Assembly (NCBI RefSeq): GCF_000212855.1
Contig: NZ_GL890993.1
Span: 528,546 to 592,545 of the forward strand
Length of the DNA: 64,000 nt
From: Streptococcus sanguinis SK355
GTDB lineage: Bacteria; Bacillota; Bacilli; Lactobacillales; Streptococcaceae
Reading direction: 5' to 3'
In this document: positions 15,397 through 27,493 of the stretch, in pieces
How positions within the stretch are numbered: position 1 is the stretch's first letter
Layout: every line of letters begins with the position of its first letter
The notes under the pieces: generated by a model
Told to the model about the DNA's origin: nothing
Seen by the model: the letters and a program-made list of their open reading frames with translations, nothing else
Databases searched by the model: none
Position numbers and translations under genes: made by a program

Positions 15397-16752
15397 TTAT
15401 TCATCCTCTCTTTTGGAAATACTTGAGAATTTATTATACTCTTTCTGGAAAATTAACTCTACTGTACCACGCGCTCCGCTCCGGTTTTTCTCAATAATGA
15501 CTTCAACCTTGTTGTTGGGAATGCCTTCTTCCTCCTCACCAGCGCGATCATAATAATCATCCCGGTAAAGGAAAGCAACGATATCCGCATCCTGCTCAAT
15601 GGAACCTGATTCCCGAATATCAGACAGCACTGGTCTCTTATCCTGCCGCTGTTCCACGCCACGCGAGAGCTGACTCAGCGCAATGACCGGCACCTTGAGC
15701 TCCTTCGCCAAGATTTTCAACTGCCGGGAAATTTCCGAAACCTCTTGCTGGCGATTTTCACGGCCAGTTCCTGTAATCAGCTGCAGATAGTCAATCAAGA
15801 CCAGCCCTAGATTGCCCGTTTCCTGAGCCAGTTTTCGAGCCCGCGAGCGAATCTCTGTAATCCGAATCCCTGGTGTATCATCGATATAAATACTAGCGTT
15901 AGCCAGATTAGCTGTCGCAATGGTATATTTTTGCCACTCTTCATCTGTCAGTTGCCCCGTACGAATGGAATGAGAATTAATTACCCCTTCTGAAGCCAGC
16001 ATCCGGTCCACCAAGCTCTCCGCCCCCATTTCCAGAGAGAAAATGGCCACAGTCTTATCCAGCTTAGTTCCGATATTCTGAGCGATATTAAGGGCAAAGG
16101 CTGTCTTTCCGACCGCTGGCCGAGCCGCCAGAATGATTAATTCTTCCTCATGCAGACCAGTCGTCATCTTGTCCAGCTCACGGTAGCCAGTCGCAATCCC
16201 AGTGATATCTGATGTCTGCAGAGACCGGGCCTCCAGATTGCTAAAGTTAAGATTCAGCACATCACGGATATTTTTAAAGCCACTGCGGTTGGCTGTTTCG
16301 CTGACATCAATCAGTGCTTTTTCAGCTCCGGCAATAATTTCCTCTGACAAACGGTCACCATCGTAGGCTTGATTGATAGACTCTGTCAGACGCGAAATCA
16401 GCCGCCTTAAAATAGCCTTTTCTGCAACGATTTTAGCATAGTATTCCGCATTGGCAGATGTTGGCACGGAATTGACCACTTCCACCAAGTAGCTGAGACC
16501 GCCGATATTCTGCAAGTCACCCTGGCTGTCCAAAATGTTACGAACAGTCGTTGCATCAATGGCATCGCCGCGGTCAGCCAAGTCAATCATAGCCTTGAAA
16601 ATCAAGCGATTGGCATACTTAAAGAAATCAGCAGGCTCGATATACTCACGAACAAAGACCAGTTTGCTCTCATCAATGAAAATGGCTCCTAAAACGGACT
16701 GCTCCGCTAAAATATCCTGAGGCTGAGCTCGGAGTTCATCAATCTCTGCCAT
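15397..16752 (-). CDS. dnaB: Replicative DNA helicase
   Basis: 451 residues. The N-terminal DnaB domain (AEQSVLGAIFIDESKL) is followed by a RecA-like ATPase domain with Walker A ARPAVGKTAFALN (about residues 209-221), Walker B VLIDYLQLI and the arginine-rich loop ENRQQEVSEISRQLK. The hexamer unwinds DNA at the fork (called DnaC in Bacillus). It follows rplI by 26 bases, the standard gdpP-rplI-dnaB order of Firmicutes. Confidence 0.97.
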   Translation of the reverse strand: MAEIDELRAQPQDILAEQSVLGAIFIDESKLVFVREYIEPADFFKYANRLIFKAMIDLADRGDAIDATTVRNILDSQGDLQNIGGLSYLVEVVNSVPTSANAEYYAKIVAEKAILRRLISRLTESINQAYDGDRLSEEIIAGAEKALIDVSETANRSGFKNIRDVLNLNFSNLEARSLQTSDITGIATGYRELDKMTTGLHEEELIILAARPAVGKTAFALNIAQNIGTKLDKTVAIFSLEMGAESLVDRMLASEGVINSHSIRTGQLTDEEWQKYTIATANLANASIYIDDTPGIRITEIRSRARKLAQETGNLGLVLIDYLQLITGTGRENRQQEVSEISRQLKILAKELKVPVIALSQLSRGVEQRQDKRPVLSDIRESGSIEQDADIVAFLYRDDYYDRAGEEEEGIPNNKVEVIIEKNRSGARGTVELIFQKEYNKFSSISKREDE

Positions 16753-16778
16753 CGGTAAATCCTTCCTTCAAATCACTA

Positions 16779-17231
16779 TTATCCTTCTTTAACCCGCAAA
16801 CGAATCACTCCAGCTATATCCTGATAAATTTTCACTGGAACATCTATCAGACCAATGGAACGAATCGGTGAGTCCACCTTAATATGCCGTTTGTCAATTT
16901 TGATGCCAAACTGCTTCTGCAGTTCTTCTGCTATTTTCTTGCTGGTAATAGAGCCAAAGGTGCGGCCGTCCGGACCAACTTTTTCAGTAAATTCAACAAG
17001 AGTAGCTTCTTCTGCTAATTTAGCTTTAATAGCTTGAGCTTCTGCCACTAGTTCCGCATGGGCTTTTTCTTCAGACTTTTGCTTGCCGCGCAGTTCACCA
17101 ATAGCCTGGGCTGTTGCTTCCTTGGCTAAATTTTTCTTAATCAGAAAATTTTGAGCGTAGCCAGTCGGCATTTCCTTGATTTCGCCTTTTTTGCCCTTGC
17201 CTTTTACATCTGCTAAAAAAATTACTTTCAT
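16779..17231 (-). CDS. rplI: 50S ribosomal protein L9
   Basis: 150 residues starting [31 protein letters not shown], the L9 N-terminal domain, then a long connecting helix and a C-terminal domain ([22 protein letters not shown]). Its ATG overlaps the gdpP stop as ATGA, so it is translationally coupled. Confidence 0.97.
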   Translation of the reverse strand: MKVIFLADVKGKGKKGEIKEMPTGYAQNFLIKKNLAKEATAQAIGELRGKQKSEEKAHAELVAEAQAIKAKLAEEATLVEFTEKVGPDGRTFGSITSKKIAEELQKQFGIKIDKRHIKVDSPIRSIGLIDVPVKIYQDIAGVIRLRVKEG

Positions 17232-19219
17232 CCTTTTTTCTCCTCGTCTATTATTACTTCCTCTTTAATGACTTGGTCCATAATTTCTTGATTCAGCGAC
17301 TGAAGAACCTCAGAAACTGTTTTACCTTCAATTTGAGCTGCTGCCAGATTGAAATGACCGCCACCGCCCAACTTTTCCATAATTCGCTGAACATTGATCT
17401 TGCTGCGACTGCGAGCCGAAATAGACACATAGCCTTTGGTATTCTTGCTCACGACAAAAGTAGCTTCAATTCCTGACATGGAGAGCATGGTATCAGCTGC
17501 CTTACTGATAACAACTGTATCATAAGTGTTCTCCTCTGGACCAGCTGCTACAATGACATTTGGCAAAATCTTCTTGCCGTTTAAAATCAGTTCATTAATC
17601 GCACGATATTCCTCAAAATTCGTAGCGGAAATATCCTGAATCACAACACTGTCACTGCCCCTAGTTCGTAGATAGCTGGCCACATCAAAGGTCCGACTGG
17701 TGACCCGAGATGAAAATCCTTTGGTGTCAAGCATGATACCTGCCATGAGAAGGCTGGCTTGCATCTTACTGAGACGGTTCTTTTTAGAATTCTGGAACTG
17801 AATCAGCTCCGTTACCAATTCACTGGCACTGCTAGCCCCACTTTCGATATAGGCAATTACCGCATTTTCAGGAAAATCTTCATCACGACGATGGTGATCG
17901 ACTACGATAATCTGACTGAATTGATCAAAGAAATCCTTAGACAGAGTCAGAGATATCTTGGAGTGGTCAACCATAATCAAAAGCGAACGATTGGTCACCA
18001 TATTCACTGCTTCAGAAAGCGGCACCAGATAGTCAGCCCCTTCCTGCTGGAGCTTTGTAATGGATCGTTCAATGTCAGAAGCCATCTGAGACGGATCATA
18101 GACCACATAAGCTTTCTCAATGATATTACTAGCAAAGAGCTGCATTCCCAGAGCGGATCCCAAGGCATCCATATCCAAATTTCTATGTCCGACTACAAAG
18201 ACCTGATCCACACTCTTAATCTTATCAGAGATCGCAGTCATCATAGCCCGAGTTCGGGTGCGCGTGCGCTTAACAGCTGACGCCGTTCCTCCACCAAAGA
18301 AGATTGGGTTCATGTTGTCATTATTTTCTTTAACGACAGCCTGGTCCCCACCGCGAACTTCAGCTAAGTTGAGGTTAAGCAGAGCGACACGGCCGATTTC
18401 ATCATGATTGCCATCACCATAAGAAAAGCCCATACTGAGTGTCAGCGACAGTTCTCGATTTTTAGCTTCCGTCCGAAATTGATCAATGATAGAAAATTTA
18501 TTTTCCATCAGCTGTTCCAGCACTGTGTAATCCGTAAAAAGATAGAACCGATCCATGCTAACCCGGCGGTAAAACATGTGAAACTGCTCAGAAAATTCTG
18601 CTACGAAATTGGCTACAAAGCTATTGATTTGACTGATGTCCGTATCAGAAACGACGTCTTCTAAATCATCATAATTATCCACCGAGATAATCCCGATTAC
18701 TGGGCGCGTTGTCACCAGACCAACGGTGGCTTCGTATTCATTGGATGCATCAAAAAAATAAAACACACTGGATGCACGGTCCAAGTAAACCGAATATTTC
18801 TTGTCTCCAACCGTAGCATAATGACCAGAGTCTGAATAAGCAGCCTTCATGATATTCTTGAGCATATCAGCATCAAAATCACCATCTTCAGTTGTAAAAA
18901 TCAGTTCTGCATAGGGATTAAACCACTCTACATCACCGTTATCTTCACTGATTTTAATGACACCAACTGGCATCTTATCCAGCAAGGAAGCGAGGCTTCC
19001 TTCTGCTTGATGATTGACATAATGAATCTGCTCAATCTCATCTAGCTCTGATACTCTCTGTTGCTGGATAAAAAGCACAATCAAAAGAGCCAGCACAAGC
19101 ATGAGAGCAGCTAGCATGGCCAAACTATCACCAAAAAGCCTCAGACAGATGGCTAAGATTATAAAGGAAATTAGACCCGCCATCGCCAAGTGAATTGGGG
19201 CAAAACGAAATTTTTTCAT
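17228..19219 (-). CDS. gdpP: Cyclic-di-AMP phosphodiesterase GdpP
   Basis: 663 residues from ATG 19219, the second of two adjacent ATGs and better spaced from AGAGG. Two N-terminal membrane segments (about 10-55) are followed by a PAS-like region, a degenerate GGDEF domain and a DHH/DHHA1 module. Catalytic motifs are [26 protein letters not shown] and, in DHHA1, [12 protein letters not shown]. It cleaves c-di-AMP to pApA and so affects osmotic balance and cell-wall stress responses. It begins the gdpP-rplI-dnaB-veg operon. Confidence 0.95.
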   Translation of the reverse strand: MKKFRFAPIHLAMAGLISFIILAICLRLFGDSLAMLAALMLVLALLIVLFIQQQRVSELDEIEQIHYVNHQAEGSLASLLDKMPVGVIKISEDNGDVEWFNPYAELIFTTEDGDFDADMLKNIMKAAYSDSGHYATVGDKKYSVYLDRASSVFYFFDASNEYEATVGLVTTRPVIGIISVDNYDDLEDVVSDTDISQINSFVANFVAEFSEQFHMFYRRVSMDRFYLFTDYTVLEQLMENKFSIIDQFRTEAKNRELSLTLSMGFSYGDGNHDEIGRVALLNLNLAEVRGGDQAVVKENNDNMNPIFFGGGTASAVKRTRTRTRAMMTAISDKIKSVDQVFVVGHRNLDMDALGSALGMQLFASNIIEKAYVVYDPSQMASDIERSITKLQQEGADYLVPLSEAVNMVTNRSLLIMVDHSKISLTLSKDFFDQFSQIIVVDHHRRDEDFPENAVIAYIESGASSASELVTELIQFQNSKKNRLSKMQASLLMAGIMLDTKGFSSRVTSRTFDVASYLRTRGSDSVVIQDISATNFEEYRAINELILNGKKILPNVIVAAGPEENTYDTVVISKAADTMLSMSGIEATFVVSKNTKGYVSISARSRSKINVQRIMEKLGGGGHFNLAAAQIEGKTVSEVLQSLNQEIMDQVIKEEVIIDEEKKG

Positions 19220-19311
19220 CATAGACCTCTTATTCCGCCATTTTACCATAAATCCTAGAAAAAAGCGAATTTCTCCCAATAAGTAAAGCATTTAAGAAGG
19301 GTAAAGGAAGC

Positions 19312-19374
19312 GAAAAACAGCCTTTCAAAGTTTACAACGTTGTAAACCTCTTGTAAATTTACACAAAAAGGCTG
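19312..19374 (-). terminator. mnmG terminator enclosing TTTACA/TGTAAA palindromes
   Basis: Outer stem CAGCCTTT/AAAGGCTG (19318-19325 with 19367-19374), followed on the minus strand by TTTTTCGC. The large loop holds the perfect palindrome GTTTACAACGTTGTAAAC (19330-19347) and TGTAAATTTACA (19352-19363). The same hexamers recur in other intergenic regions of this window. Confidence 0.6.
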
Positions 19375-19406
19375 CTTCCCAAAGGAAACTAAGCCTTTTA
19401 CAAGAG

Positions 19407-21314
19407 TTACTTCGCTTGATTTTTAGAAATGCTTCTAGACTTGCCTTCTAAGTAAACCATCAAAATGGAAATATCTGCTGGATTGACACCAGAAATACGA
19501 CTTGCCTGACCAATCGTTTCTGGATTGATTTTCTTAAACTTCTGTCGTGCTTCTGTCGCAATCGAGTCAATATCATCCCAGTCAATATTTGCTGGAATCC
19601 GCTTCTCTTCCATGCGCTTCATCTTTTCAACCTGATCAAGAGCTTTGGAAATATAGCCTTCGTACTTAATCTCTGTCTCAAGCAACTCGATAATCTTTTC
19701 ATCAAGCTCTTCTGCAGCTGGACCAATGAACTGAACCACATCTTGATAAGACACTTCCGGTCGCCTTATAAATTCTTTGGCAGTTACTGCATCTGTCAGA
19801 GGCTTAAAACCAAGTGCTTCTACCTTGGCATTGGTTTCCTTGACAGGCTTTAGCTTGATGGATTCCAAACGCTTCATTTCATTGTCAAATTGATTCTTTT
19901 TAATCTCGAAACGAGCCCAGCGCTCATCATCTACCAGACCAATTTCTCGTCCCAGCTCTGTCAAACGCATATCGGCATTGTCATGGCGGAGAATCAAACG
20001 GTACTCAGCTCGGCTAGTCAAGAGTCGGTAAGGTTCTACAGTTCCCTTGGTCACCAAATCATCAATCATGACTCCAATGTAACCATCACTGCGCTTCAGA
20101 ATCAGCTCCGGCTTACCTTGGATTTTCAAGGCCGCATTTATCCCAGCAATAATCCCTTGACCTGCAGCTTCTTCATAACCAGAAGTCCCATTGGTCTGAC
20201 CTGCTGTAAACAGCCCTGAAATTTTCTTGGTTTCCAAGGTTGCCCGCAACTGGTGGGGCATAATCATATCGTACTCAATGGCATAGCCTGTCCGCATCAT
20301 CTCAGCATTTTCTAGACCCTTGATAGAGTGAACCAAGTCCTTCTGCACATCTTCTGGCAAACTAGTTGACAACCCCTGCACATAAACTTCTTCTGTATCA
20401 CGACCCTCAGGTTCTAAGAAAAGCTGGTGGCGTTCTTTGTCCGCAAAACGGACGATCTTATCCTCAATAGACGGGCAATAGCGTGGCCCCACTCCCTTGA
20501 CTACTCCTGAAAACATAGGAGCCCGATGCAAGTTATTTTGGATAATCTCATGACTTTCCGCATTGGTATAAGTCAACCAGCAAGGAACTTGATCTTTCAC
20601 ATAGTCCTCATCACGAGACGTGTAAGAGAAATGATTGGCTTTTTCATCACCTGGCTGAATTTCAGTCACATCATAATTGATAGATGACGCCTTAACACGT
20701 GGAGGAGTTCCAGTTTTAAAACGACCAATTTCAAATCCTAGGTCACGCAGATTATCTGCTAAAGGAATGGCTGCTAAGCTATGGTTTGGACCAGATGAAT
20801 ACTTGAGATCACCAATAATAATTTCTCCCCGCAAGGCTGTTCCAGTCGTAACAATAACAGCTTTAGCTGCATACTCCTGATGGGTCGCTGTTTTAACCCC
20901 AATGACCTTACCATCTTCTACCAAGATTTCATTAATCATGGTTTGCCGCAGAGTCAGATTTTCTTGATTTTCAACAGTCTTCCGCATTTCTTTGGAGTAA
21001 ACTTCCTTATCCGCCTGGGCCCGAAGAGCCCGAACAGCGGGTCCTTTACCAGTATTGAGCATCTTCATTTGGATATAGCTCTTGTCAATATTCTTGGCCA
21101 TCTCCCCACCCAAAGCATCTACTTCACGAACGACAATCCCTTTAGCAGACCCTCCGATAGAAGGATTGCAGGGCATAAAAGCCAGCATCTCAATATTGAT
21201 GGTTGCTAAAAGAACCTTGCAACCCATTCGACTAGCAGCCAGCGATGCCTCAACCCCAGCATGCCCTGCTCCAATCACGATAATATCATAACTTTCAGTA
21301 AAATTGTGTGACAT
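19407..21314 (-). CDS. mnmG: tRNA uridine 5-carboxymethylaminomethyl modification enzyme MnmG
   Basis: 635 residues. The FAD-binding motif is [22 protein letters not shown] (about 10-31), followed by the family signatures [30 protein letters not shown] and [17 protein letters not shown]. With MnmE it modifies U34 of several tRNAs. mnmA, which modifies the same nucleotide, lies two genes upstream on the same strand. Confidence 0.97.
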   Translation of the reverse strand: MSHNFTESYDIIVIGAGHAGVEASLAASRMGCKVLLATINIEMLAFMPCNPSIGGSAKGIVVREVDALGGEMAKNIDKSYIQMKMLNTGKGPAVRALRAQADKEVYSKEMRKTVENQENLTLRQTMINEILVEDGKVIGVKTATHQEYAAKAVIVTTGTALRGEIIIGDLKYSSGPNHSLAAIPLADNLRDLGFEIGRFKTGTPPRVKASSINYDVTEIQPGDEKANHFSYTSRDEDYVKDQVPCWLTYTNAESHEIIQNNLHRAPMFSGVVKGVGPRYCPSIEDKIVRFADKERHQLFLEPEGRDTEEVYVQGLSTSLPEDVQKDLVHSIKGLENAEMMRTGYAIEYDMIMPHQLRATLETKKISGLFTAGQTNGTSGYEEAAGQGIIAGINAALKIQGKPELILKRSDGYIGVMIDDLVTKGTVEPYRLLTSRAEYRLILRHDNADMRLTELGREIGLVDDERWARFEIKKNQFDNEMKRLESIKLKPVKETNAKVEALGFKPLTDAVTAKEFIRRPEVSYQDVVQFIGPAAEELDEKIIELLETEIKYEGYISKALDQVEKMKRMEEKRIPANIDWDDIDSIATEARQKFKKINPETIGQASRISGVNPADISILMVYLEGKSRSISKNQAK

Positions 21315-21458
21315 TTCTTTTTCCTTCGTTTTTTTTCACCAAAAAAGGCCAAGTCTCCAGAAGTGCAGGACAAAAAAGCCTGCAACATCCATGAGCTTTG
21401 ACCATCATGACTATTGTTAAAGCTATTTTATCAAATCAAATCGTTTTGTCAATGCAAA

Positions 21459-22073
21459 TCACTGTTTGAGCAAGGTCTGCACACTGACGATAATCATCTG
21501 TATTCCTATCGAGAATAGTAAAAGTCCCATCATTTTCGTTATAATTTTCATCAAATTTTCTCCCAAGAAGCCTGCAATTTGTTTTGCACTTCTTAACAGG
21601 AGATAAGTGATGACACATAGTAGAGCAAAAGCAACTACGGTTATCAGTTGATTCTGCAAACCTCCATTAGCCAGACTTAAAGCAGTTGTAATTGTACCTG
21701 GTCCCGCAAAAAGTGGCATTGCAAGAGGAGAAATAGCAATAGACATTGGATCTGAATTTACTGCTTGCTGCTCCATTCCTTTATAGCTGGGTGAATGATT
21801 ACCATTAATCATATGATAACCGATAACGGCCACTAATATTCCACCAGCAATTCTGAAAGAAACAATTGTAATTCCAAATACTTTAAAAATGAAATCTCCT
21901 GAAAAGATAAAAACAGTTACAATAACAAAGGCAATCAAAAGACTCCTAAAAGCAATTTTTCGTGAAATTTTTTGACTATCATCTGCTACTAAAGCCATGT
22001 AAGCAGGAAGATTTGAAATTGGGTTCATTATAGCGAAAAATGCCATAAATGCATAAAAAAATTGAGAACTCAT
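21459..22073 (-). CDS. MarC-family integral membrane protein
   Basis: 204 residues with six hydrophobic segments. The MarC pattern is seen in FFAIMNPISNLPAYMALV near the start and in the mid-protein segment IAISPLAMPLFAGPGTITTALSLA. The biochemical function of this family is not established. It starts 19 bases after the mnmA stop and may be cotranscribed with it. Confidence 0.85.
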   Translation of the reverse strand: MSSQFFYAFMAFFAIMNPISNLPAYMALVADDSQKISRKIAFRSLLIAFVIVTVFIFSGDFIFKVFGITIVSFRIAGGILVAVIGYHMINGNHSPSYKGMEQQAVNSDPMSIAISPLAMPLFAGPGTITTALSLANGGLQNQLITVVAFALLCVITYLLLRSAKQIAGFLGENLMKIITKMMGLLLFSIGIQMIIVSVQTLLKQ

Positions 22074-22092
22074 TGTTTTTATTTAACTCCAG

Positions 22093-23325
<1,233 letters not shown>

Positions 23326-23362
23326 ATCAGAAATTTAACTAAATTTATTAACTGTAAATTAT

Positions 23363-23380
23363 GTTTACAACTTTGTAAAC
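23363..23380. repeat. TTTACA/TGTAAA palindrome between mnmA and sdaAB
   Basis: GTTTACAACTTTGTAAAC, differing in one base from the copy at 19330. Another TGTAAA lies at 23353-23358. It is in the divergent intergenic region between the mnmA and sdaAB promoters. Confidence 0.5.
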
Positions 23381-23510
23381 TTATTGATTTGCTCGTTTAC
23401 TTTCCTATCAAACAAATTTTATAATATCCACTTTTAATTCATTTAAAAAATCAGCAGAAAGCCCTTAACTTTGTTATAATGAAAATAATAATAAGCTGCA
23501 AGGAGAAATC

Positions 23511-24182
23511 ATGACTTCACTAAGATTTCAATCTGTTTTTGATATTATCGGACCTGTGATGATTGGCCCATCAAGCAGTCATACGGCAGGCGCCGTCCGT
23601 ATCGGAAAAATTGTCTCCTCCATTTTTAATGACGAGCCTACGGAAGTAGAATTCCAGCTCTTTAACTCTTTTGCCAAAACTTACCGAGGTCACGGAACTG
23701 ACTTGGCTCTTGTCGCAGGGATTTTAGGAATGGAGACAGATGACCCTGAGATTCCTAACAGCCTTGAAATTGCTCATAAACGTGGCATCAAGATTGTCTG
23801 GACCATTCAAAAGGATAGCAATGCTCCCCACCCCAATACAACAAAGATTACAGTAAAAAATGACCGTAAAACAATCAGTGTGACTGGAGTCTCTATCGGT
23901 GGCGGCAACATTCAAGTAACAGAGCTGAATGGCTTTTCTGTATCTCTGAGCATGAATACTCCGACCATTATTATTGTCCACCAGGATGTTCCAGGCATGA
24001 TTGCCCATGTCACCGAAGCTCTTTCACGCTACAATATCAATATAGCTCAGATGAATGTTACTCGTGAGAAGGCTGGAGAAAAAGCGATTATGATTATTGA
24101 AGTTGACAGCCGCAGCTGTGAGGAAGCCATTGACGAAATTCGCAATATTCCTCATCTGCATAATGTGAATTTCTTTAAATAG
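23511..24182 (+). CDS. sdaAB: L-serine dehydratase, iron-sulfur-dependent, beta subunit
   Basis: 223 residues. The N-terminal part has the family pattern FDIIGPVMIGPSSSHTAGAVRIGK (about 10-33), and an ACT domain follows (TIIIVHQDVPGMIAHVTEALSRYNINIAQM, about 151-180). With SdaAA it converts L-serine to pyruvate and ammonia. AAGGAG precedes the ATG. The -10 (TATAAT near 23475) has an extended TG. It is followed after 8 bases by sdaAA. Confidence 0.95.
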   Translation: MTSLRFQSVFDIIGPVMIGPSSSHTAGAVRIGKIVSSIFNDEPTEVEFQLFNSFAKTYRGHGTDLALVAGILGMETDDPEIPNSLEIAHKRGIKIVWTIQKDSNAPHPNTTKITVKNDRKTISVTGVSIGGGNIQVTELNGFSVSLSMNTPTIIIVHQDVPGMIAHVTEALSRYNINIAQMNVTREKAGEKAIMIIEVDSRSCEEAIDEIRNIPHLHNVNFFK

Positions 24183-24190
24183 GAGAAGAT

Positions 24191-25063
24191 ATGTTTTATT
24201 CCATCAAAGAATTGGTAGAGCAAGCTGACTTGGATTACCAAGGAAATGTTGCTGAATTGATGATTGCTACCGAGTATGAATTAACTGGTCGTGAAAGAGA
24301 TGAAGTCCTGCGACTGATGGGTCGCAATCTGGAAGTCATGAAAGCCTCTGTCCTTCTTGGACTTGATGAGAGCAAGTCTCGCAGTGGCTTGACTGGCGGA
24401 GACGCAGCAAAACTTGACCACTATATCCAGTCAGGAAAGACTTTATCAGATTACACTGTGCTGACTGCTGCAAAAAATGCTATTGCTGTCAATGAGCATA
24501 ATGCTAAAATGGGTTTAGTTTGTGCAACACCTACTGCCGGCAGCGCTGGCTGTCTGCCAGCTGTTCTTACATCTGCCATTGAAAAATTAGGACTCTCAGA
24601 AGAAGAACAGCTAAACTTTCTATTAGCTGCAGGCGCTTTTGGCCTAGTTATTGCCAATAACGCCTCAATTTCGGGTGCTGAAGGTGGCTGTCAAGCTGAG
24701 GTTGGCTCCGCTTCTGCTATGAGTGCAGCTGCTTTAGTTCTCGCTGCTGGAGGTTCACCTTTTCAAGCCAGTCAAGCTATTTGTTTTGTCATTAAAAACA
24801 TGCTGGGCTTGATTTGTGATCCAGTAGCTGGTCTGGTAGAAGTGCCTTGTGTCAAGCGAAATGCTATGGGAGCCAGTTACGCATTTATTGCAGCTGATAT
24901 GGCTCTTGCGGGAATCGAGTCTAAAATTCCTGTTGACGAAGTCATTGACGCCATGTATCAAGTTGGGTCAAGTCTGCCTACTGCTTTCAGAGAAACAGCT
25001 GAAGGTGGCCTAGCTACAACACCTACAGGCCGCAGACTTTCAAAAGAAATCTTTGGAGAATAA
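24191..25063 (+). CDS. sdaAA: L-serine dehydratase, iron-sulfur-dependent, alpha subunit
   Basis: 290 residues with the cluster-binding cysteines in VCATPTAGSAGCLP (about 112-125), DPVAGLVEVPCVKRNAMG (about 215-232) and GAEGGCQAEVGSASAMSA. These hold the 4Fe-4S cluster that acts as Lewis acid. It forms the active enzyme with the beta subunit encoded just before it. Confidence 0.95.
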   Translation: MFYSIKELVEQADLDYQGNVAELMIATEYELTGRERDEVLRLMGRNLEVMKASVLLGLDESKSRSGLTGGDAAKLDHYIQSGKTLSDYTVLTAAKNAIAVNEHNAKMGLVCATPTAGSAGCLPAVLTSAIEKLGLSEEEQLNFLLAAGAFGLVIANNASISGAEGGCQAEVGSASAMSAAALVLAAGGSPFQASQAICFVIKNMLGLICDPVAGLVEVPCVKRNAMGASYAFIAADMALAGIESKIPVDEVIDAMYQVGSSLPTAFRETAEGGLATTPTGRRLSKEIFGE

Positions 25064-25114
25064 CCTTGACAAATTTGTCAAGTAGATTTACTAGATAGTA
25101 AAAAAGGAGACAAG

Positions 25115-25762
25115 ATGAGTCATTTGAAATATATCTTCTTTGATTTGGATGGAACCTTAGTTGACAGTTCAAAGGGCATCCAAGAATCCTTTGAATACAG
25201 CTTCAAACAACTTGGAAAAGAGTGCCCTGAAGAAAGTATTATAAAAAGTTTTATGGGGCCGCCTCTGGAAGTAAGCTTCGCCTCTGTTCTTGAAGAAAGC
25301 CAAGTTCCAGAAGCGATTAACTATTACCGCAGCTTCTATAAGGAAAAAGGCATCTGGGGCGTCCGCCTCTATGAGGGGATACCAGAATTGCTGACACAGT
25401 TAAAAGAAGCCAGCTATCAGATTTATGTAACAACAAGTAAAAATCAACCCACAGCACAAGATTTATTAGCAAATCTAGCCATCTCTGAGCAATTCGATGA
25501 TATTTTTGGCTCACTGCCAGATTCATTTCACAAAGCAGATGTTTTGCGCCGAGCTCTGCAAACACTAGATGCAAATCCTGAAGAAACCATAATTATAGGC
25601 GATACAAAGTTTGATATAATTGGCGGTAAAGAAGTAGGAATCTCAACTCTAGGAGTCCTTTGGGGGTTTGGCAGCCAAAAAGAGTTACTAGAAAATGGAG
25701 CAGATTTCCTGGCTCATTCTCCCAAACACATTTTAAAAATATTAAACGAACACTTTTCATAA
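25115..25762 (+). CDS. HAD hydrolase (phosphoglycolate phosphatase-like)
   Basis: 215 residues of the HAD-IA group. Motif I is FFDLDGTLVDSSKGI (about 8-22), motif II YVTTSKNQ, motif III around Lys in FHKADVLRRAL and motif IV IIIGDTKFDIIGGKEVG. AAGGAG precedes the ATG. It lies 51 bases after sdaAA, so it may share its transcript. The substrate is not known. Confidence 0.85.
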   Translation: MSHLKYIFFDLDGTLVDSSKGIQESFEYSFKQLGKECPEESIIKSFMGPPLEVSFASVLEESQVPEAINYYRSFYKEKGIWGVRLYEGIPELLTQLKEASYQIYVTTSKNQPTAQDLLANLAISEQFDDIFGSLPDSFHKADVLRRALQTLDANPEETIIIGDTKFDIIGGKEVGISTLGVLWGFGSQKELLENGADFLAHSPKHILKILNEHFS

Positions 25763-25858
25763 CTTTACATAGCTGTCAATCTAGATAAGATTGTTATCTT
25801 TAAATCTTTATCTATACTACCATTTTCTGCTTATAAATTGTCAATTTTATGTAAACTA

Positions 25859-25887
25859 AAAAAACCACAGGGATTCTGTGGTTTTTT
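25859..25887. terminator. Bidirectional terminator between the HAD and LysM genes
   Basis: AAAACCACAG, a short loop, then CTGTGGTTTT with A and T runs on both sides. It can end both converging transcripts. Confidence 0.85.
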
Positions 25888-25896
25888 AGTTTTATC

Positions 25897-26487
25897 TTAG
25901 TAACCCCAAGCTGAAAGTCCTTGAGCACTATAGGCGCTATATGCTGATTGGATTTGATCATCAACAGTAGCTGTTGAACCCCAACCTGGCATTGTTTGGA
26001 AAAGACCACTAGCACCTGAAGGGTTGTAAGCATCTACTTGACCATTTGATTCACGGGCAATGATAGCTTCCCAAGTTGATGCAGGAACACCAGTCATTTC
26101 TGCCATACGTGATGCTGCATAAGAACCAGTTGCACCAGCGGTATTACCATTGCTAAGTACAAGGCCTCCTGAAGTTGCTGCTGAATTAGCTGTTGCTGCA
26201 GGTGCTGCATAATTATTTACGGGAGTTGCAGTTGCTGCTACGCTTGTTTCAGACGTTTTGGCACTATTTCCAAGTTCCAAGATTTGACCAACACGGATGT
26301 GATTCGGATCTGCAATCTTGTTTAACTCTACTAATTTCTCAAGAGTTGTATTTTTTTCGTTAGCAATAGCTGATAAAGTATCACCGGCTTCAACTGTATA
26401 GGTCTCAGCATTTGCAATACCTGAAACCAAGAAAGCCGCTGCAGCGACTGCACCTGTTAAAGTCCATTTTGCTGTTTTTTTGTTCAT
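25897..26487 (-). CDS. Secreted LysM protein with C-terminal transglycosylase-like domain
   Basis: 196 residues. A signal peptide ends at SGIANA-E. One LysM domain follows ([29 protein letters not shown], about 30-58), then an Ala/Thr-rich linker, then a C-terminal domain with [37 protein letters not shown] and [13 protein letters not shown]. The Glu in ARESNG is placed like the catalytic Glu of lytic transglycosylases. It should bind and perhaps cleave peptidoglycan. A WalR-type site lies upstream, which fits the cell-wall regulon. Confidence 0.85.
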   Translation of the reverse strand: MNKKTAKWTLTGAVAAAAFLVSGIANAETYTVEAGDTLSAIANEKNTTLEKLVELNKIADPNHIRVGQILELGNSAKTSETSVAATATPVNNYAAPAATANSAATSGGLVLSNGNTAGATGSYAASRMAEMTGVPASTWEAIIARESNGQVDAYNPSGASGLFQTMPGWGSTATVDDQIQSAYSAYSAQGLSAWGY

Positions 26488-26535
26488 TAAAATGTAATTC
26501 TCCTTTCGGTGATAATACTATCTTACACATAAAAT

Positions 26536-26552
26536 ATTACCAGAAAGTTACA
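26536..26552 (-). promoter_or_regulatory. WalR/VicR-like site upstream of the LysM gene
   Basis: Minus strand TGTAAC-N5-GGTAAT, compared with the WalR consensus of two TGTWAH-type hexamers with 5-base spacing; one base differs in the second hexamer. WalRK controls many streptococcal cell-wall hydrolases. The remaining intergenic DNA (26553-26698) shows no gene. Confidence 0.5.
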
Positions 26553-26698
26553 TTACCAAGTCAAACGTTACAAGAACATTTAGTTTAGACGTTAAAAACA
26601 GACTTTTAGAGCTTTTTTGCCAAATATTTTCTTTGACGAGGCAAAAAATAGACAGGTTTAACTTATACTATTCTCTAAAAAACACTTTAAACAGTAGG

Positions 26699-27493
26699 TC
26701 AGTTTTTCAATATATAAAGCAGAATACCTAATATAAGTAAGCTAATAATAGCCAAGCTGTCATTTCTTTTCCATGCCAAACGGCGAAAACGTGTCCGCCC
26801 TTCACCTCCATTATAGCCACGCGCTTCCATGGCAATTGCTAGAGCATCTGCCCTTTTAAAACTAGAAGCAAACAAAGGGATTAGAATGGGAATAATAGAT
26901 TTGACCTTTTGAACAAGCTTTCCCTCGCCAAAGTCAACACCACGCGCCCTCTGGGCGTTCATAATCCGAGTAGTATCATCCATTAAAGTTGGAACGAAGC
27001 GCAGGCTCATAGAGAGCATCAGGCCAATCTCATGTGCTGGCACCTTGAAGACCTTCAGAGGTTTCAGCAAAAACTCAACCGCATCGGACAAGCTTAAGGG
27101 CGTCGTTGTCAGAGTCAGAAGAGTAGAAAAGAAAATAATCAGAATAAAGCGACTAAAAATAATACCAGCCTGTGACAGTCCTGCTTCTGTAATTCTGATA
27201 AAAGCGAACTGAAAAATTGTAGCGCCTCCCGAGGTCAAAAACAGCTGGAACAAGGTGGTAAAAGCTATTATAAAAACCATGGACTGGATACCCTTTAAAA
27301 AGAACTTCAAAGGAACCTTAGACAGCAAAACCAAACTAAAAACGAAAATAAACAGCAGCAGATTGGTCACAAGATTATTGGCCCAGAAAATTAATAGAAT
27401 AAAAAGAAACATCGCCAGCAACTTGCTCCGCGGATCCAAACGATGAATAATTGAATTTCCGGGAATATAGCGGCCTAAAATCAACTTATCCAT
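26699..27493 (-). CDS. ecfT: ECF transporter transmembrane protein EcfT
   Basis: 264 residues from ATG 27493 (AAGGAG upstream, 8-base overlap with ecfA2). It has five or six hydrophobic segments and the coupling motifs with ARG signatures ([14 protein letters not shown] and [11 protein letters not shown]) that dock the two ATPases. It is the shared scaffold of group II energy-coupling-factor vitamin transporters. No substrate-specific S component is next to it, as is normal. Confidence 0.95.
   Translation of the reverse strand: MDKLILGRYIPGNSIIHRLDPRSKLLAMFLFILLIFWANNLVTNLLLFIFVFSLVLLSKVPLKFFLKGIQSMVFIIAFTTLFQLFLTSGGATIFQFAFIRITEAGLSQAGIIFSRFILIIFFSTLLTLTTTPLSLSDAVEFLLKPLKVFKVPAHEIGLMLSMSLRFVPTLMDDTTRIMNAQRARGVDFGEGKLVQKVKSIIPILIPLFASSFKRADALAIAMEARGYNGGEGRTRFRRLAWKRNDSLAIISLLILGILLYILKN

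Noticed and set aside
17759..18280. Rightward 173-codon frame within gdpP
   Set aside because: gdpP carries clear DHH and DHHA1 motifs in the opposite frame; the shadow has no recognisable domain.
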